From Takakia lepidozioides (lineage: Eukaryota > Streptophyta > Takakiopsida > Takakiales > Takakiaceae), in NCBI GenBank assembly GCA_030704615.1, contig CM060733.1, forward strand, positions 61,502,001-61,566,000: a DNA stretch of 64,000 nucleotides, written 5' to 3'. The notes under the pieces were generated by a model, which was not told where the DNA came from, ran no database searches, and saw only the letters and a program-made list of their open reading frames with translations. Numbering within the stretch: the first letter of the stretch is position 1; each line of letters opens with the position of its first letter. Positions 35,880-48,001 of the stretch are shown here, piece by piece. The position numbers and the translations under genes were made by a program.

Positions 35880-36490
35880 AATAAATTTATTCCATTTTTA
35901 AACCATATGCTTAATGACAACATGTGCAATGTGCATGCAAAATTTGGCAGTGAACAGACATCATCTGCACCCAAAACCATATTTTCTTCCCTCATTTGCA
36001 CTCCAAGGTTGAGTTTTCTTCAAGTTCATGCATTGTTGATGAGCATATTTCTTAATGTTGCTTATCTTTCGAGACTTTGCATATGTGATTTGGACATACT
36101 TAAGCGCGTGTGGACCAAATATGAACTTGAACCAAGTTCATTCAATGGGTCATTCAAGTATTGAACACATATACGTGTTTTAGAGACGAAAAACTGCATT
36201 TCGTTTGCACATGATTTTATTTTTATTCCGTTCTTAAACCATATGCTTAATAACAGCATACGCAATGTGCGTGAAAAATTTGAGAGTGAATAAAAACCAT
36301 TTGGCCCCAAAACTGTATTTTCTTCCCTCATTTACACTCCAAAGTTGAGTTGTCTTCAACTTCATGCATTATTCATAGAGAGTTCTGCAATAGTGAATGA
36401 AAAAAACACTTTTTTATTTTTTATTTGTTTTTGGTCCAATATTTTGCATGGATGTAGTGGTGCAAGGGTCGAATTCATAGAACAAAACAC
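35880..36490. repeat. Right AT-rich inverted subterminal segment
   Basis: Reverse-complement partner of 27440-28090. It contains two tandem versions of TTAAACCATATGCTTAAT ... TTTCTTCCCTCATTT (35,890 and 36,230) and ends with ATGGATGTAGTGGTGCAAGG. Confidence 0.75.
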
Positions 36491-36983
36491 AACCAAAAAA
36501 CAATTATTACGTAGCAGCAATCCCCAATCTTAGACCCCCCAGGCAAGAGGGCACTTGCGATGCCCCAGCAGGCATGCGACTGCGGGGAATCGCAACCTCG
36601 CCATTGTGGCATTTCGGCGACGTCTGGACGTCGCAAATCCCAGCGCAACCTGACTCGGCCCTCCCCACGCGCCTAAGTGTGAGGGGGTGTTGTTGCGATT
36701 CCCGGCAGTTGCAGCCTTGCGGGAGCGTCGTAGAGGGTAAGTGCGACGCCCGGGCGTCGCAACCCCAAGGTCGCTGGCGGGTCATCCCCAACAGCAGCGA
36801 CGTGGCGGAATCGCAAGCAGGCGAAGCGTCACCAGAGCGGCGCGGCGGCGACGGGCCGACGTCGCAATTTCCGGGCCGGACGCCTGCGCGGCGCTGCAGT
36901 CGCAGGAGGGTCGTCGCGTCCGGCGCACCCGGGGTCCCGACGTCACTAAACCCCCCCCCCCCCCCCCCCTAAACGTAGCAGTG

Positions 36984-37469
36984 CACCATCTCTGCTCGGA
37001 GGAAGAAACCTCCTAGCAGTGTTTAACCCATACCCACAGCTTATCGGAAATTGAAAGACCTCCACCCCTCCCATCCGCTGTTCACCCTTTCTTCACCTAG
37101 ACAAATAACAGAGGGGTCAGTGACCTCTCTATGGCCAGGCTCAACCGTTTTATACCTCTCTCTCCTCGAGAGCCTTCCAAAATCCCCAGGAGCCAATTGC
37201 ACAGGGGTTTGATCACGCAGTAATTTCGGCTTCAATCAAGATGCATAATTCTTTTCCTAGAGGGAGGGGAATTTACAAGATGAACTCCTCCCACCTGCGA
37301 ATACCATCATATGTTGAAAGCTTGAAGCTCGTTTGGTTATAATCAGGGAACCTCCTTCACTGCCCAGTTGCTAGGTTTCAAGAAAAGCTCCAGGCAGCAT
37401 GCACGGTAAGTCAGAACAGTAGCAGACTTATTACTGCCTCACAGAAAAAAAAAAAAAAAAAAAAAAACC
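36984..37469. other. Region ending in a 24-nt poly(A) run
   Basis: No ORF of note. The segment ends with an uninterrupted A run (37444-37468) directly before LINE coding sequence. It may be the 3' tail of a separate short retroelement on the plus strand; no other element features were recognised. Confidence 0.35.
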
Positions 37470-38880
37470 TTGGCCCTAAGGAAATGCCTAAGTGTTTGTC
37501 AGAAGAAAATAGAAACTGATTATTGCGATGACCACACTTTTCAAACTTACCTTGAAGCCCGGCTCAATCTAGATAGTCACAATCTTCTTCAGGAGAGCAA
37601 AATGAAGCTTCAGGCAAGCATCAACTGGTCAACTAAGGGGGAAAAAATGTCGAAATACTTCTTTCAAAAAATGAAGCTGCGAAGGGCTACCCAACCCATC
37701 TCTGAGCTATACACCAATGATCTTGGACCCAAATCCTCAAACCCCAAAGAGATGTGCTCTTCTGCATTTCGCCACTTCTCTTCCCTATTCCAGGCAGACC
37801 CAAAAGACCCACACTATGATATCCACCTACGTGACTGTCTTCAATACTTCCCGCAAAAGCTTCAGGCACATGACTCCCCAGCCCTGGAGGCTGAGTTCAC
37901 GGCTCTTGAACTGAAGAAAGCTCTTGACCTCATGACTTTGAGAAAGAATTTGACAGGGTGGACTGGAACATTCTACTCGCAGTGCTTCGGAAAGCTGGTC
38001 TTCCACCCGGTTTTTGCCAATGGGTTTCTATCCTTCTGGATGGAGCCTCAAGTAGGGTAACGGTCAATGAACATCTCTCCAAAGCCTTTCCGCTTCAGAG
38101 ATCAGTTAGCCAGGGTTGCCCGCCGGCCCCTTTCCTATTCTTGTTTGTGGCAGATGCCCTAGGTTATATGCTTGACAATAACGGTGCTGTTAGGGGCCTG
38201 AAGCTTCAAAATCCGAGAACCAACGATTGGTGTGAAGTCAAGGATTCCATGTTTGTTGATGACACCTTCCTTTTTCTTGAGGCAACCCCATCCACCCTAG
38301 CTGCTGCCGAACAAACCCTTATGCAATTCTGTGCCGTCTCTGACTTTAGAGTCAACTGGTCCAAAACCAAGGCCTTGCTTCTAGGTGATACCTCCAAGTC
38401 ATCCATAAGAACGGCTCCAAACTGGGGACTACACCTGGGCTTGGTTTGGCTGAAAGAAGGCGAAACCACTACGCTTCTGGGGCATACATTTGGCATCCAT
38501 CTTACTGAGGATCAGAGAATGGGCCCTCAAGAAACAACTAGCCTACTGGGGCTCTCTCCATCTTTCAATCACCGGAAGAGCCCTGGCTGCCAATCAGGTT
38601 CTCATGGCAGGCATTTAGTACTTTGCCTACTCCTGGGGCCCGGAATCTAGGTTCATCAATGAGGTCAGGAAATGTGTCAGAAATTTCATCTGGGGGGCAA
38701 CATCAACCTCGCAACATAAGAGGCCGCACGTATCATGGCATCAGATCTGTCTCCCCAAGAAAATAGGTGGTCTGGGGGTGCTCGATCCACAGACCCAGAT
38801 CAAGGCCCTTCTTGGTAAGTGGGTTCCTAGGTTTCTGGGACCTGAGGGTGGTTGGTGGAAACTAATGGTAACCACCTCCA
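37470..38880 (+). pseudogene. LINE (L1-type) ORF2 reverse transcriptase, internally deleted
   Basis: The frame starts within the region before the RT (NWSTKGEKMSKYFFQKMKLR, a block typical of plant L1 ORF2) and runs to ELKKALDLM. It then jumps, with a frame change at about 37,935, to FEKEFDRVDWNILLAVLRKA, so the RT fingers segment between these blocks is missing. Downstream come SVSQGCPPAPFLFLFVADAL, FVDDTFLF (the catalytic box, normally YADD; here FVDD) and LINE C-terminal sequence with RNFIWGATS, VSWHQICLPKKIGGLG and ALLGKWVPRF. Further frame changes occur near 38,500 and 38,650. The endonuclease domain is absent. It is a dead 5'-truncated copy of a family related to the LINE at 48-62 kb or to the scrap at 18.0 kb. 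Confidence 0.75.
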
Positions 38881-40713
38881 TTACCACATCTTCGCCAAGA
38901 GCCAGGCGGGGGCTCCTTCGCACCGCGGGGCTGGAATGTGCAGAAGTGGGAGGAGGTGATGCTGCCTTGGCGGTCGAGCGCTTCTTACTAGGCGTGGACA
39001 TAGACCATGACAAAAATGAAGACGAGCGAGGACATAGACCATGACCAAGACAAAGACGAGCGAAGAAGACCAAGACATGCAAAGGAGGAAAGAAGGACAA
39101 GGAGGGGAGTGTGATCACACACCCCCCCGATCTGTAGTGAAGATCCGGCCGTTGTTGATTTCAAATATGAACACGTGTCGTGCATCCGACACTATGGCCT
39201 TTTCAACTTTGAGACGTTAAACCCTAAACCACTTACAATCCTCCAGACAACTAGATGTAGTGATTCACACAACTGACATGGATCCATTAACTTTTTTTCG
39301 TTCAAAATTAGGCGAAGGAAACACACTGCAATGATGCCGTGTATGGCTCCGCTTTACATGCATTCTTGGAGAAAATACGCATGATGTGTGAGAAGTGAAC
39401 ATAGTGCTTTGCCAAATGATTCAGCAAAAACAAACTCAACTATAGTGGTTCTCCCATCGCAGAGAAGGGTCCATTCGACACCCATCGCACCATGCCAGGT
39501 TGAGGTCCTCACACACACACCTACACACCGAGAATTTGCGAACCCACATTAGCTGGGAGAACATGGAAATTACCCCGTGGATCACATGCAAGCATGAATG
39601 ATAAATGGGTTTATGTTACATGGGAGATTTTGGTGTACCTGCGCGACATGCAACTCTGTCTACATACTCCATAAGTCGCTGTCCCAAGACCCAAGTGGAC
39701 AGGGGAGGCCGGTGAGTCTGTACCACAAATGGTAATCATACAACAAAGGGTACTGCTGCCCAACGTGCAAAAGCCACCGGCTACAGGATGCTAGGCATGC
39801 GAACTCGGGCACAGCACGCCTCCTCTGCACCCCACTCCGTCCCAACCAGTGCAAAACAACCGTGCATGCATTGACTGCCGTCTGGCTTTCTCTCCAGGCA
39901 TTTGGGGGTCTGCGATCTGCTACACGTAAGTGTCTTTGAATGCGACGATCAAAGGATCCGGTCACTTGCAGTTGCCGTCTCAAGGGTAGCATTGCAAGAA
40001 TCAGAATTAAGTAAGAAAGATGGTGGAAGAAGCTGCAAACAGCAAATGAGTGAAGTGGCAAGGCGATGCTCCATTTTTAACATGCTCTCCTTCCCGCCAT
40101 GGTGATAGAGCCACACAAATGGACTCCCTTCCCGCCACGGTGCAATTTCACGGCAACGGAACGGGATTGACCGCCGAAACGTGATTTGGAGATGGCCTAA
40201 GACAAGTGGCGCAGGTTCCGGCCTTGTAGTCAGGTTGTTCACACTTCAATGCACACATTTCATACACATTCAACCATATGCCCAAGATCACAACGTCCTC
40301 AATCGTGAAAATTGAAATTCCACGTACGTCCTCCGATTCCTCACACACACACGAACTGTAGAGACAGGTGGTTTTCCAGGATGTCGTTGTTTGAGTCGAT
40401 TTTGGTCATTTCTCTCAGTGTCTTGTTGAAAAGATTCTAGTTATGATGGGAAGCATCGTGATGGCTTTTAAATGGTTCGTTGTTGAGTGTAACTTTTCAT
40501 CATGTTGTGGAATCTACCAGTTGGTATAAAATGTCAACTGTCTTCTCTGCCAAAGGATGTGCGGCTGAACCTTTCAAATTGAGATTGCAGGAGGAGGGAA
40601 TTGACGGTAGTGAAATGAGAGTGACAGAGCCAAATTGAGGAATCTCTGCAAAGGAGAATTCGGCCCCCTGCAACGGCGTGCACAAACAGCATTGAAGAGG
40701 CTCCCCAACAAAA
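38881..40713. other. Unassigned region upstream of the CACTA transposase
   Basis: 38,990-39,070 has a short repeated GACCATGAC/GACGAGCGA segment. No gene or clear transposon end was seen. The left terminus of the TNP2-bearing CACTA element is expected here, but no CACTACTACG-like sequence was found. Confidence 0.3.
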
Positions 40714-43700
40714 ATGAGTTCCCCTCGCCCATGCGGAGGACTTCCAATTAATCACCCCTGTAGACAGAACACCCGAGATGACAGGTTGTGGGAAAGAGAA
40801 GTGGCACGTGCCCGAGCCCTTGGGCTTTCAAGGATGTCATGCCCATGTGAACGTTGTTTAGGCACTACAAGTAGATCTGAGGACGGTGTGCGCACACATC
40901 TCCTTCACCACAAAAGACATGAAGCATTTCGGGTGTGGATTGGAGATGGACCTGCAGACGAAGACGATGAGGAGTGGGCACAATTGGACAATGCACACCC
41001 CCCCCAGGGAGCCATACAGACAGGCCAGACGAGGACTATGTCATGGGCGCAGGACATGAACCAGGCATGGATGGAGGGGTGGAGATTACTCGAATGTTGC
41101 AGGAAGCATTCCACATCATGGACGATGCTGAAGAGGGGGACGGCGTTGCGACAACTGGGGATGGTGATGACGCAGGAAATGAAGGCATTCACGTGGGGGA
41201 AGGCGTGGAAGGAGGTGGAGATGGAGAATTGAATTCTGCACACATGACACTAGAAGAAGCATGTGTGCCACTGTACGAGGGATGCAAATCCACAAAGCTT
41301 GCTGCCACCATGCTGTTGATGAACCTGTGCACAACCCACGGTGTCTCAGACCATTTTGTGGACGAGTTGTTCTCTTTGCTTCGGCTGAACTTGCTTCCAC
41401 AACCAAATGAAATGCCAAAAAGCTGTCACATGGCCAACCAAATGATTGGGAAGCTCGGCCTCAACTACGTGAAAATACATGCATGTCCAAAAGGACATGT
41501 ACTTTTCAGAAGAGAGTACAAGGATGCTATGGAGTGCCCAAATGCGGTGCAGCCCGATACCATGATGTGGGCAGGTTACAACAGCCAGCCAAGGTGTTGA
41601 GGCACTTTCCCCTTATCCCCCGTCTATTACGAATGTACAAATGCAAGACCATTAGTGAGCTCATGACTTGGCATTCCAGGAATGCCTCAAACGATGGTTT
41701 GGTAAGGCATGTCCCAGATTCCCTTGCATGGAAGCATATAGATGCAACTTGGCCCGATTTCGCCGAGGACCCATGCAATGTGCGATTGGCTGTATCTACG
41801 GATGGAGTAAACCCATACGGATCAAAGAGTTGCACATGGTCCACATGGCCCGTGCAGTTGGTGGCATACAACCTGCCACCATGGTTGACAACAAAGAAAT
41901 TCTTTGTCATGTTGTCTCTCTTGATTCCAGGCAAGGAGTCCGTGACAAATGCAAACATAGATGTGTATTTGCAACCATTGATTGAAGAGCTACAGGAACT
42001 ATGGATTGGAGTTGAAGCTTACGACATTTTGAAACCAGTAGGGCAATGGAGTTTCACCCTCCGTGCCATACTCATGTGGTCAATCCACGATTTCCCCGCA
42101 TATGGCCTTGTTGCGGGTTGCAAGACGAAGGGCTACCAAGGGTGCCCCATTTGTGGGCCCTATGTGGATTCACGGCACTCAAAGCCACTAGGGAAGACAA
42201 TATACATGAGGCATTGACGTTACCTTGCAAGAAACCACCCCTACCGACGAGCAGGAAGGCACTTCAATGGATGTGTTGAAAAGAGAATGGCACCAAATGC
42301 TGTGACACCGGAGGAGACATTGCAATTTGCAAAGGAGAAAGAGGCGTTCATGGAGATTGGAGGGAGAGACGGAAGTAGTGCGGATCCAGCCATGGAGCAC
42401 GGGGTGAAGCGCTGGACAATCCTTTGGGATTTGCCATACTGGAAGGTGCATGAATCCCCCCCCCCCCATTCACTCACTTTCTTTCACATTGTGCTTCCTG
42501 GAATTACCTTTACTGTCAAGAGTCCTTCCACCAACTCCTAAGTCAGTGTAACTACTATGCAGTAGATGTTGAAGTCGTACACTCACTGTGGAGAGGATCG
42601 TGGAGTTGTTGAAAGCAGAATGTAGTAACATGGACAACTTCTGCCACATATTCTACTTTTTTTGCCCATAGAACTTGGTGTCATGGGAGGACATTTGGCA
42701 TTTCAGAACCTCTTGCAGCGGTACCTCCTGGACCCCATGCATTGTGAGAAGAACTTCTGCGAGAACATTCTGAAGACTATCTTTGGGGAGAATGATACGA
42801 TAAACGTACGAAAGGACATGGAGATTGAAGGGATACGGTCACATCTGTGGCTAAGGCCTGATCCAAATAGACCAGGCAAAGTGCTCATGCCAGCAGCATC
42901 ATACGTCCTGACCAAATCAGAGCAAGAGGATTTTTTGAAGACATTGGGAGCCATGAAAGTGCCAACCGGATTCTCGGGTGCTTTCCAAAAGCATGCCATA
43001 AACAAGAAATGGTCGGGGATGAAGTCACATGATCTACACGTGATGATGCAACAGATTTTTCCAGTGTGCGTTCGGGGTACGATGGCGCCAGGTCCTCGAA
43101 CAGCCATAATGCGTGTAAGTCGAGTGTTTAGGAAGATTTGTGCGAAGGTGTGGGATCCGAGGGACATTACATCGTTGCATGAGGATGTGGCTATGACCCT
43201 ATGTTTGCTAGAGAAAGAATTCCCTCCATCATTCTTTGACGTCATGATGCACTTGCTAGTGCATCTTGTAGAGGAGTTGCATGTGTGTGGGCCCGTAGCC
43301 AGCCGGTGGATGTACCCCATGGAAGGTACATGAAGGATCTGAAGGGGTATGTACGCAACATGACACGGCCAGAGGGGAGTATGGCGGAGGGCTACATCCG
43401 CGACGAAGCCCTGGGCTTCATGACAGAGTATATGTCTTCATTTGATGCAATACAACGACGGGTGTGGGATGAGAACGAGGAAGAAGGAGTTGTAGGCGAG
43501 GTCCTAGAAGGTGGTGGAACAAAGCGTGCCATGAGCCCGCGCCTTCGGGATGTGGCACATGATTATGTGCTGAACAACACAACAACCATGACACCATGGA
43601 GACAGTGGGTGCCAACTTACATCCCTCCTGTGCTATTCTTAATGGTCTTTGTATGCTGGAATTACATATATATTGTCACAAGTCATTCCGGCCACTATGG

Positions 43701-44788
43701 GAGTGGGATCGTGTACTAACAGGGTGCTTCAGACGACTACAAAGGGTGTTTCGTAGATCTTGGTTGTTGCTTGCAAGTGATTATAAAGTAGGCTGCATCA
43801 CTACAGTGTGCTTGAAAGGACACACACTCTGCATGTGGCATGCATGTACAGCACGGTGTTGGTAAGGGGGACTAAGTTGCAGCTTCTATTTGGTTTCTGC
43901 CAGAAAGTACGCAGTGAAGAAGGTCCGCCTGAAAACAGAACGGAGTGCATTTGCAAAAGCATGGCGGAGGGGCGGTTGTAGGCGCAGATCCCCGTGGAGT
44001 ACCCCACAACAATGGAGGAGCTGCAGCCCTTTACAGTGTGGGTCAGATCTGCAATTGCATTGTACGCATCAGAGAACGAGGACCCAGATGAGGGCATGGT
44101 GAGTCTGTCATTCCCCCCAGGGCTGATTGCCACTTCGTACCGGTCAATGAAAGCATATGGCAATCACTATAGAGTGGACGATGCCAACACCAGCCTCCTG
44201 GTGACTTATGACAGCGGAGTGGCATCATTTTTTGAACAGAGAGTAGGAGCTGTGCACGAGATCGGAATCCAATTTCATGCCATGTGCAATATGTAGGAGT
44301 GATCAAAGAAATCCTTAAACTAGACTATGGTCTTGTGAAGCCAATTCTATTCCGTTGTTCTTGGGTAAAAGCCAATATGGTAGGAGAGAATGCCACCATG
44401 AAACGGGATGAGTACGGGTTCCTCCTTGCTGATTTCAGAAAAATGCTACCACAAGATGAAGAGCCATTAATCTTCCCATCGCAAGTTGAGCAAGTTTTCT
44501 TTTCAGATGACACCCATGCGCCGGGATGGAAGGTGGTTCTTCACAAGGACCCCCGGGCCAAAACGAGTCGTGGCCGACGTCCATGATCTGGACCTAGGGG
44601 AGAATGCCGACCACGAGGGTATGAGGGAACCACGAAATCTACCAGATACGGCCGAACCAGTCTCTTTGGAAGGAGCAGTTACCTTTAATGAGGAAGACAT
44701 TCCAGGGTTGGTAATTACCACAAGGCAAATTGCAGATGTGGGTAGTGAAGGGGAAGATTATTTGGATACAGATAGTGAGCCCAACTGA
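40714..44788 (+). pseudogene. CACTA (En/Spm) TNP2-type transposase, frameshifted
   Basis: Full domain order of a plant TNP2 protein is present. The N-terminal transposase-associated zinc region has CPCERC and VRTHLLHHKR (40.8-40.9 kb). The catalytic Transposase_21 region has ECPKCGAARY in part, KVLRHFPLIPRLLRMY, LAVSTDGVNPYGSKS, WPVQLVAYNLPPWL, IDVYLQPLIEELQELW and ILMWSIHDFPAYG (41.5-42.2 kb). Then come DPMHCEKNFCENILKTIF after a probable intron at 42,446-42,671, a DUF4218-like region with HLLVHLVEELHVCGPV and YVRNMTRPEGSMAEGYI (43.2-43.4 kb), and a DUF4216-like region with YGFLLADF and GWKVVL (44.3-44.55 kb). Breaks: a C8 run at 41,000, 41,535, a TGA at 42,215 where the family has an Arg, 43,325 and a C run at 44,555. 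The protein cuts and rejoins CACTA DNA. Several breaks are homopolymeric, so assembly errors are possible. Confidence 0.85.
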
Positions 44789-45589
44789 ATCTCAGTGTCC
44801 ATTAAGCCAGCAGCTCATAGACGAGAGCTATGCTAAGGACTCTTACTGTCCTTAGAACCCATTTTGTACAGTCCTGCAAGTGCGCAAGGGCGAGACAGTT
44901 AATAGTATCGATAATGTCCCGGTATGTGGTCCGTACTGTCTTGTGAACAAACCTTTTTTTGTTCTGCCAATATTGTTTCTGACATGTGAGGAGATGATCG
45001 TCTTCATGTATGGGAAGTAGACGTGAATGTGTGCATGCATTTTCTGGCCCAGTTGCATGCTTTCCAGGAACAAAGACCAGTGGAATGGGGGGTGTCTCCA
45101 AAAGAGCAGGACCGAACAACACCTTTTTGTGCTTCCCTTGCTTTCCTTCTCACCATTGTTGCATTCTCCCACCTGCCCAACAGCAGCACTCTCGAAGCAA
45201 TAGCATGACATATGTTGCAACACATGGTCTTCTTCACTAGCGAATGAGTTTTTTTGCTACATGTACTGCCACGTCCACATTAACGTTGATCCCTACAAGC
45301 ACTTGGCAAGACACCCCAGAGCCGCAAATCCAGCAACCACCACAAACACATCTAACTGATTGTAGTGACACGGGAATAGCTCACTTGTAGAGGAATTGAA
45401 CCTCCAGCCAAATGAATGGCTCTGCCCCTTGTAGCACAAATGCGATGCAAAAACAAGGTGAGTACAAAATGAAGAAGCACTTACGAGGTCCCCATCCCTC
45501 GGATGGGCTCCCACTTGTGCTCTGGAACTGTGCAGGCCTGACTAGCACCAAATTGCATGAATCCTAAGCCTGAATGTCAAATGCAGGTT

Positions 45590-46340
45590 TATGTCGCGAT
45601 GCAGCACGCCATCATCTAACCTGTAGTTTCCAGTTTTACTAGTGTCACAACTGCCTTCAAGTCAACATCAAAATTAAGTCCACCTATGCGCAAATCGCAG
45701 AATGTCTCATGACACCATCTGCCGCCGCTGGTTTGGCATGATATGATTGTAGTTCACAACCTTAATGGACGCTTTCAGCCTTGACCTCTTTGCGATCTTC
45801 TTCTGTGACTGCTTCTTCATAATTTATGAAAGGGAAAAGCAGCTACACATCAAATTCTTGCAAGTACAGGGGGGTACTCAGGCCTCATTGGGAGAAAGAG
45901 TGCCATAAACACAGACACATCCTTAAATGTAAAAATTGGAGAAACGAACGTCTGGTGGCAATAACTGCCTAAACCAGAATTATACTCCATTCCAGCGCAC
46001 ATGTAAAGGGTCGGATGATAACTCGGAATCCCAGTTGGAGATAATGAGACGAATACATGACTATCTTGCGAGTTTCAATTTTCTTGGAGGTAGTTTCCAG
46101 TTTCTCTGGTGTCACAACTACCTTCAAGCTGGGTTTAGAGGAATTAAGTCCCACTCGCAAATGCAGAATGTCTCCCTCATCTGCGTGGGGAAAAATGAGG
46201 TTTGGCATGATATGATTGTAGTTCACAACCAAAGGGCATATTCTTCAGCCTTGACGTCTTTGCGATCTTCTTCTGTGACGCCTTCTGCATAACTTGTGAA
46301 ATGGAAAAGCAGCTACACATCAAATTATTGCGATGCCACT
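45590..46340. repeat. Direct duplication of about 230 bp
   Basis: The segment around 45,620-45,860 (TAGTTTCCAGTTTTACTAGT ... AAAAGCAGCTACACATCAAA) recurs at 46,090-46,335 with about 80-85% similarity by eye, including the block TTTGGCATGATATGATTGTA. The copies lie within the 3' part of the minus-strand gene below and may be duplicated exons. Confidence 0.7.
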
Positions 46341-46608
46341 CAATGGCACTATGAACGTTTTGAGCATGCTGTCAGAAAACTAGACGGGCAAAAACCCAAT
46401 TCAGCAGCCTCACCTTGCGTGGATACTTGGGAATTGATGCCAGAAAGGCATGCCCGTATGCGCGCTCCATCGTGCCTCCATCCAGCACATTCTGTAAATG
46501 ATGAATGACCAAGACCCCGATGTCACACCGTTCTGAGAAGCCACTACGCACGCTCACAGTATACGAAGACCTTGCCGTGTCCGGATTTCCATTCCCACGT
46601 CCCGCCAT
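46235..46608 (-). CDS. Second CACTA gene, convergent to the transposase (exons 1-2)
   Basis: Exon 1 runs from ATG 46608 to 46414: MAGRGNGNPDTARSSYTVSV, then IGVLVIHHLQNVLDGGTMER and ASIPKYPRK, directly followed by GTGAGG, a good donor. A probable next exon begins after an AG at about 46,290 and encodes an acidic segment EGVTEEDRKDVKAEEYALW. Plant CACTA elements often carry a second, DNA-binding gene (TNPA type); position and strand fit such a role, but no family similarity was recognised and the 3' end is undefined. Confidence 0.4.
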
Positions 46609-46899
46609 GTCCGACGCAGTACTTGCATCCTTGTCTCTGCCAGGTGGAGGCAACACGTATTAAAATATCTATTCCCCCAAGGCCACATTTTGTTTACCTC
46701 TTTTTGTGAAAGCCACGTCAGCAAATGTGCTGCCGAGTCATGGGTGCAATGAATGCGCGGTGGTTCATGGAGTCGTTGAGTCGACTACATATTCACTTTA
46801 ATGAATAAATATCTTTATTCCATTAATCGAATTAGGAAAGAAAATTTGTAGTCGCATGTGCAGTAATTACAACCACTTGTAATTTTGGCTTTTTCAAAT

Positions 46900-48001
46900 T
46901 TTATGTATTTACGCAATTCGTAAAATAGCCCGGAATTCTGCTACGACTCCGGAGTCGTTGACCCCACTTCTGTCCGCCGTCTGAAATGCCCCCGTGGGCC
47001 CACATTGTCTGTTTCGACTCTCCAGTAGTCCCGTTTACTATCAAGTGGTTCCCGGAGTGGTCGCGGACATGCAGTCGAATCGGAAAAGACACGAATGCTT
47101 CTAGTGTGTATATATTTTTTCAGTTGCCATTTCGATCCTCATTCTAACCTTAATGGACATGTGGATTTGGTGTGTCGACCTATAGATTAGAATGCATGCA
47201 ATTCTTGCAAGCACGAGGCACACCCCAACCCCCAAGAAACCCCTGCCCCCCCCCCCCCCAAATGAAAAAAAAACCCCAAAACCCCACCCCAAATACCAGC
47301 TGGCTACCCTCCCACCTAGCGACGCCGACGCGACGGATGTGGAGCTAGCGACACCGCCCAGGGGCTGCGACGTTGTTACGACTCCAGGGAGTCGCATAAG
47401 AACGTGCCCTCCCATGGAGCTAGCAACGGCCCCCGGGGGCTACGACGTCCGTACGATTCCCGGGTGTCGCCAGAGAACCTCCCTACCCATGGGGTCTAGC
47501 GACGCCCCCAGATGGCAGCGACGTCATGGCGATTCCCGGGCGTCGCCAGTCCCCTAGGCAGAATAGACCCCATCTGCGATGTCCAGGCATCGTAGAGCGG
47601 GGGCTTTAATGTCCCAGGGTGTGACGTGCCGGCGCGTGGCTATTTTCTGGGGATGGGCGACGTCCTTGCGACTGCCCCATGACGCAGGGGGAGGAATGGA
47701 CCCCCCTCCTTGCCCTTTGTTGTGACTCCCGGGAGTCGCCATATTGCGATGCCCCGGAGGGGCGGCGACATTCCGCCGTCGCTGGTTGTGGCCAGGGGGA
47801 CCCGAGGGATTAGCGATTCGCCTAGGTCGCTAATCTGCGACATTCCGGGAGCGACGTCGGAGCGACGTGGCGGCGACTTCCCGACGTCGCAATTTGTCCC
47901 TGGCGCGCCCCGGGCGTTGTAGTGTATTTCCGTCGCTAGGCGCGGCATTTGGACGTCGCTGAGGCATGCTTAACCCCCCCCCCCCCCCAAACGTAGTAGT
48001 G
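46900..48001. mobile_element. Right end of CACTA element with GC-rich subterminal repeats
   Basis: The minus strand at 48001 starts CACTACTACGTTTGGGGGG, followed by a G-run and TTAAGCATGCCTCAGCGACG. From 47,320 to 47,960 there are repeated GCGACGTC, GCGACTCCCGGGAGTCGC-like and related motifs. Weaker copies (CGACTCCGGAGTCG) extend to 46,940. A C-run (47,246-47,260) precedes them. This terminus interrupts the LINE endonuclease ORF exactly at its boundary, so this is a genuine insertion end, probably of the TNP2-bearing element. Confidence 0.7.

Larger units (their letters stand above)
27113..36983. mobile_element. Large CACTA-like element with long inverted ends
   Basis: The right end (36983) reads on the minus strand CACTGCTACGTTTAGGGGG. 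Next inward is about 430 bp of GCGACGTC-type GC-rich repeats (36540-36960), then an AT-rich segment. The left side mirrors this: GC-rich repeats at 27125-27430, then the AT-rich segment at 27440-28090 that matches 35880-36490 in inverted orientation. The left terminus is provisionally the CACTA at 27113 (CACTAAATAAGG), which is imperfect, and no 3-bp target duplication could be confirmed. No transposase was found inside; the cargo is hairpin arrays, satellite-like repeats and gene scraps. Confidence 0.55.

Noticed and set aside
36950-36970. Poly-C and poly-G runs at CACTA ends as assembly artefacts
   Set aside because: Runs occur at equivalent positions in three separate ends (19.79, 36.96, 47.98 kb), so they are part of the elements, although their exact lengths are not reliable.
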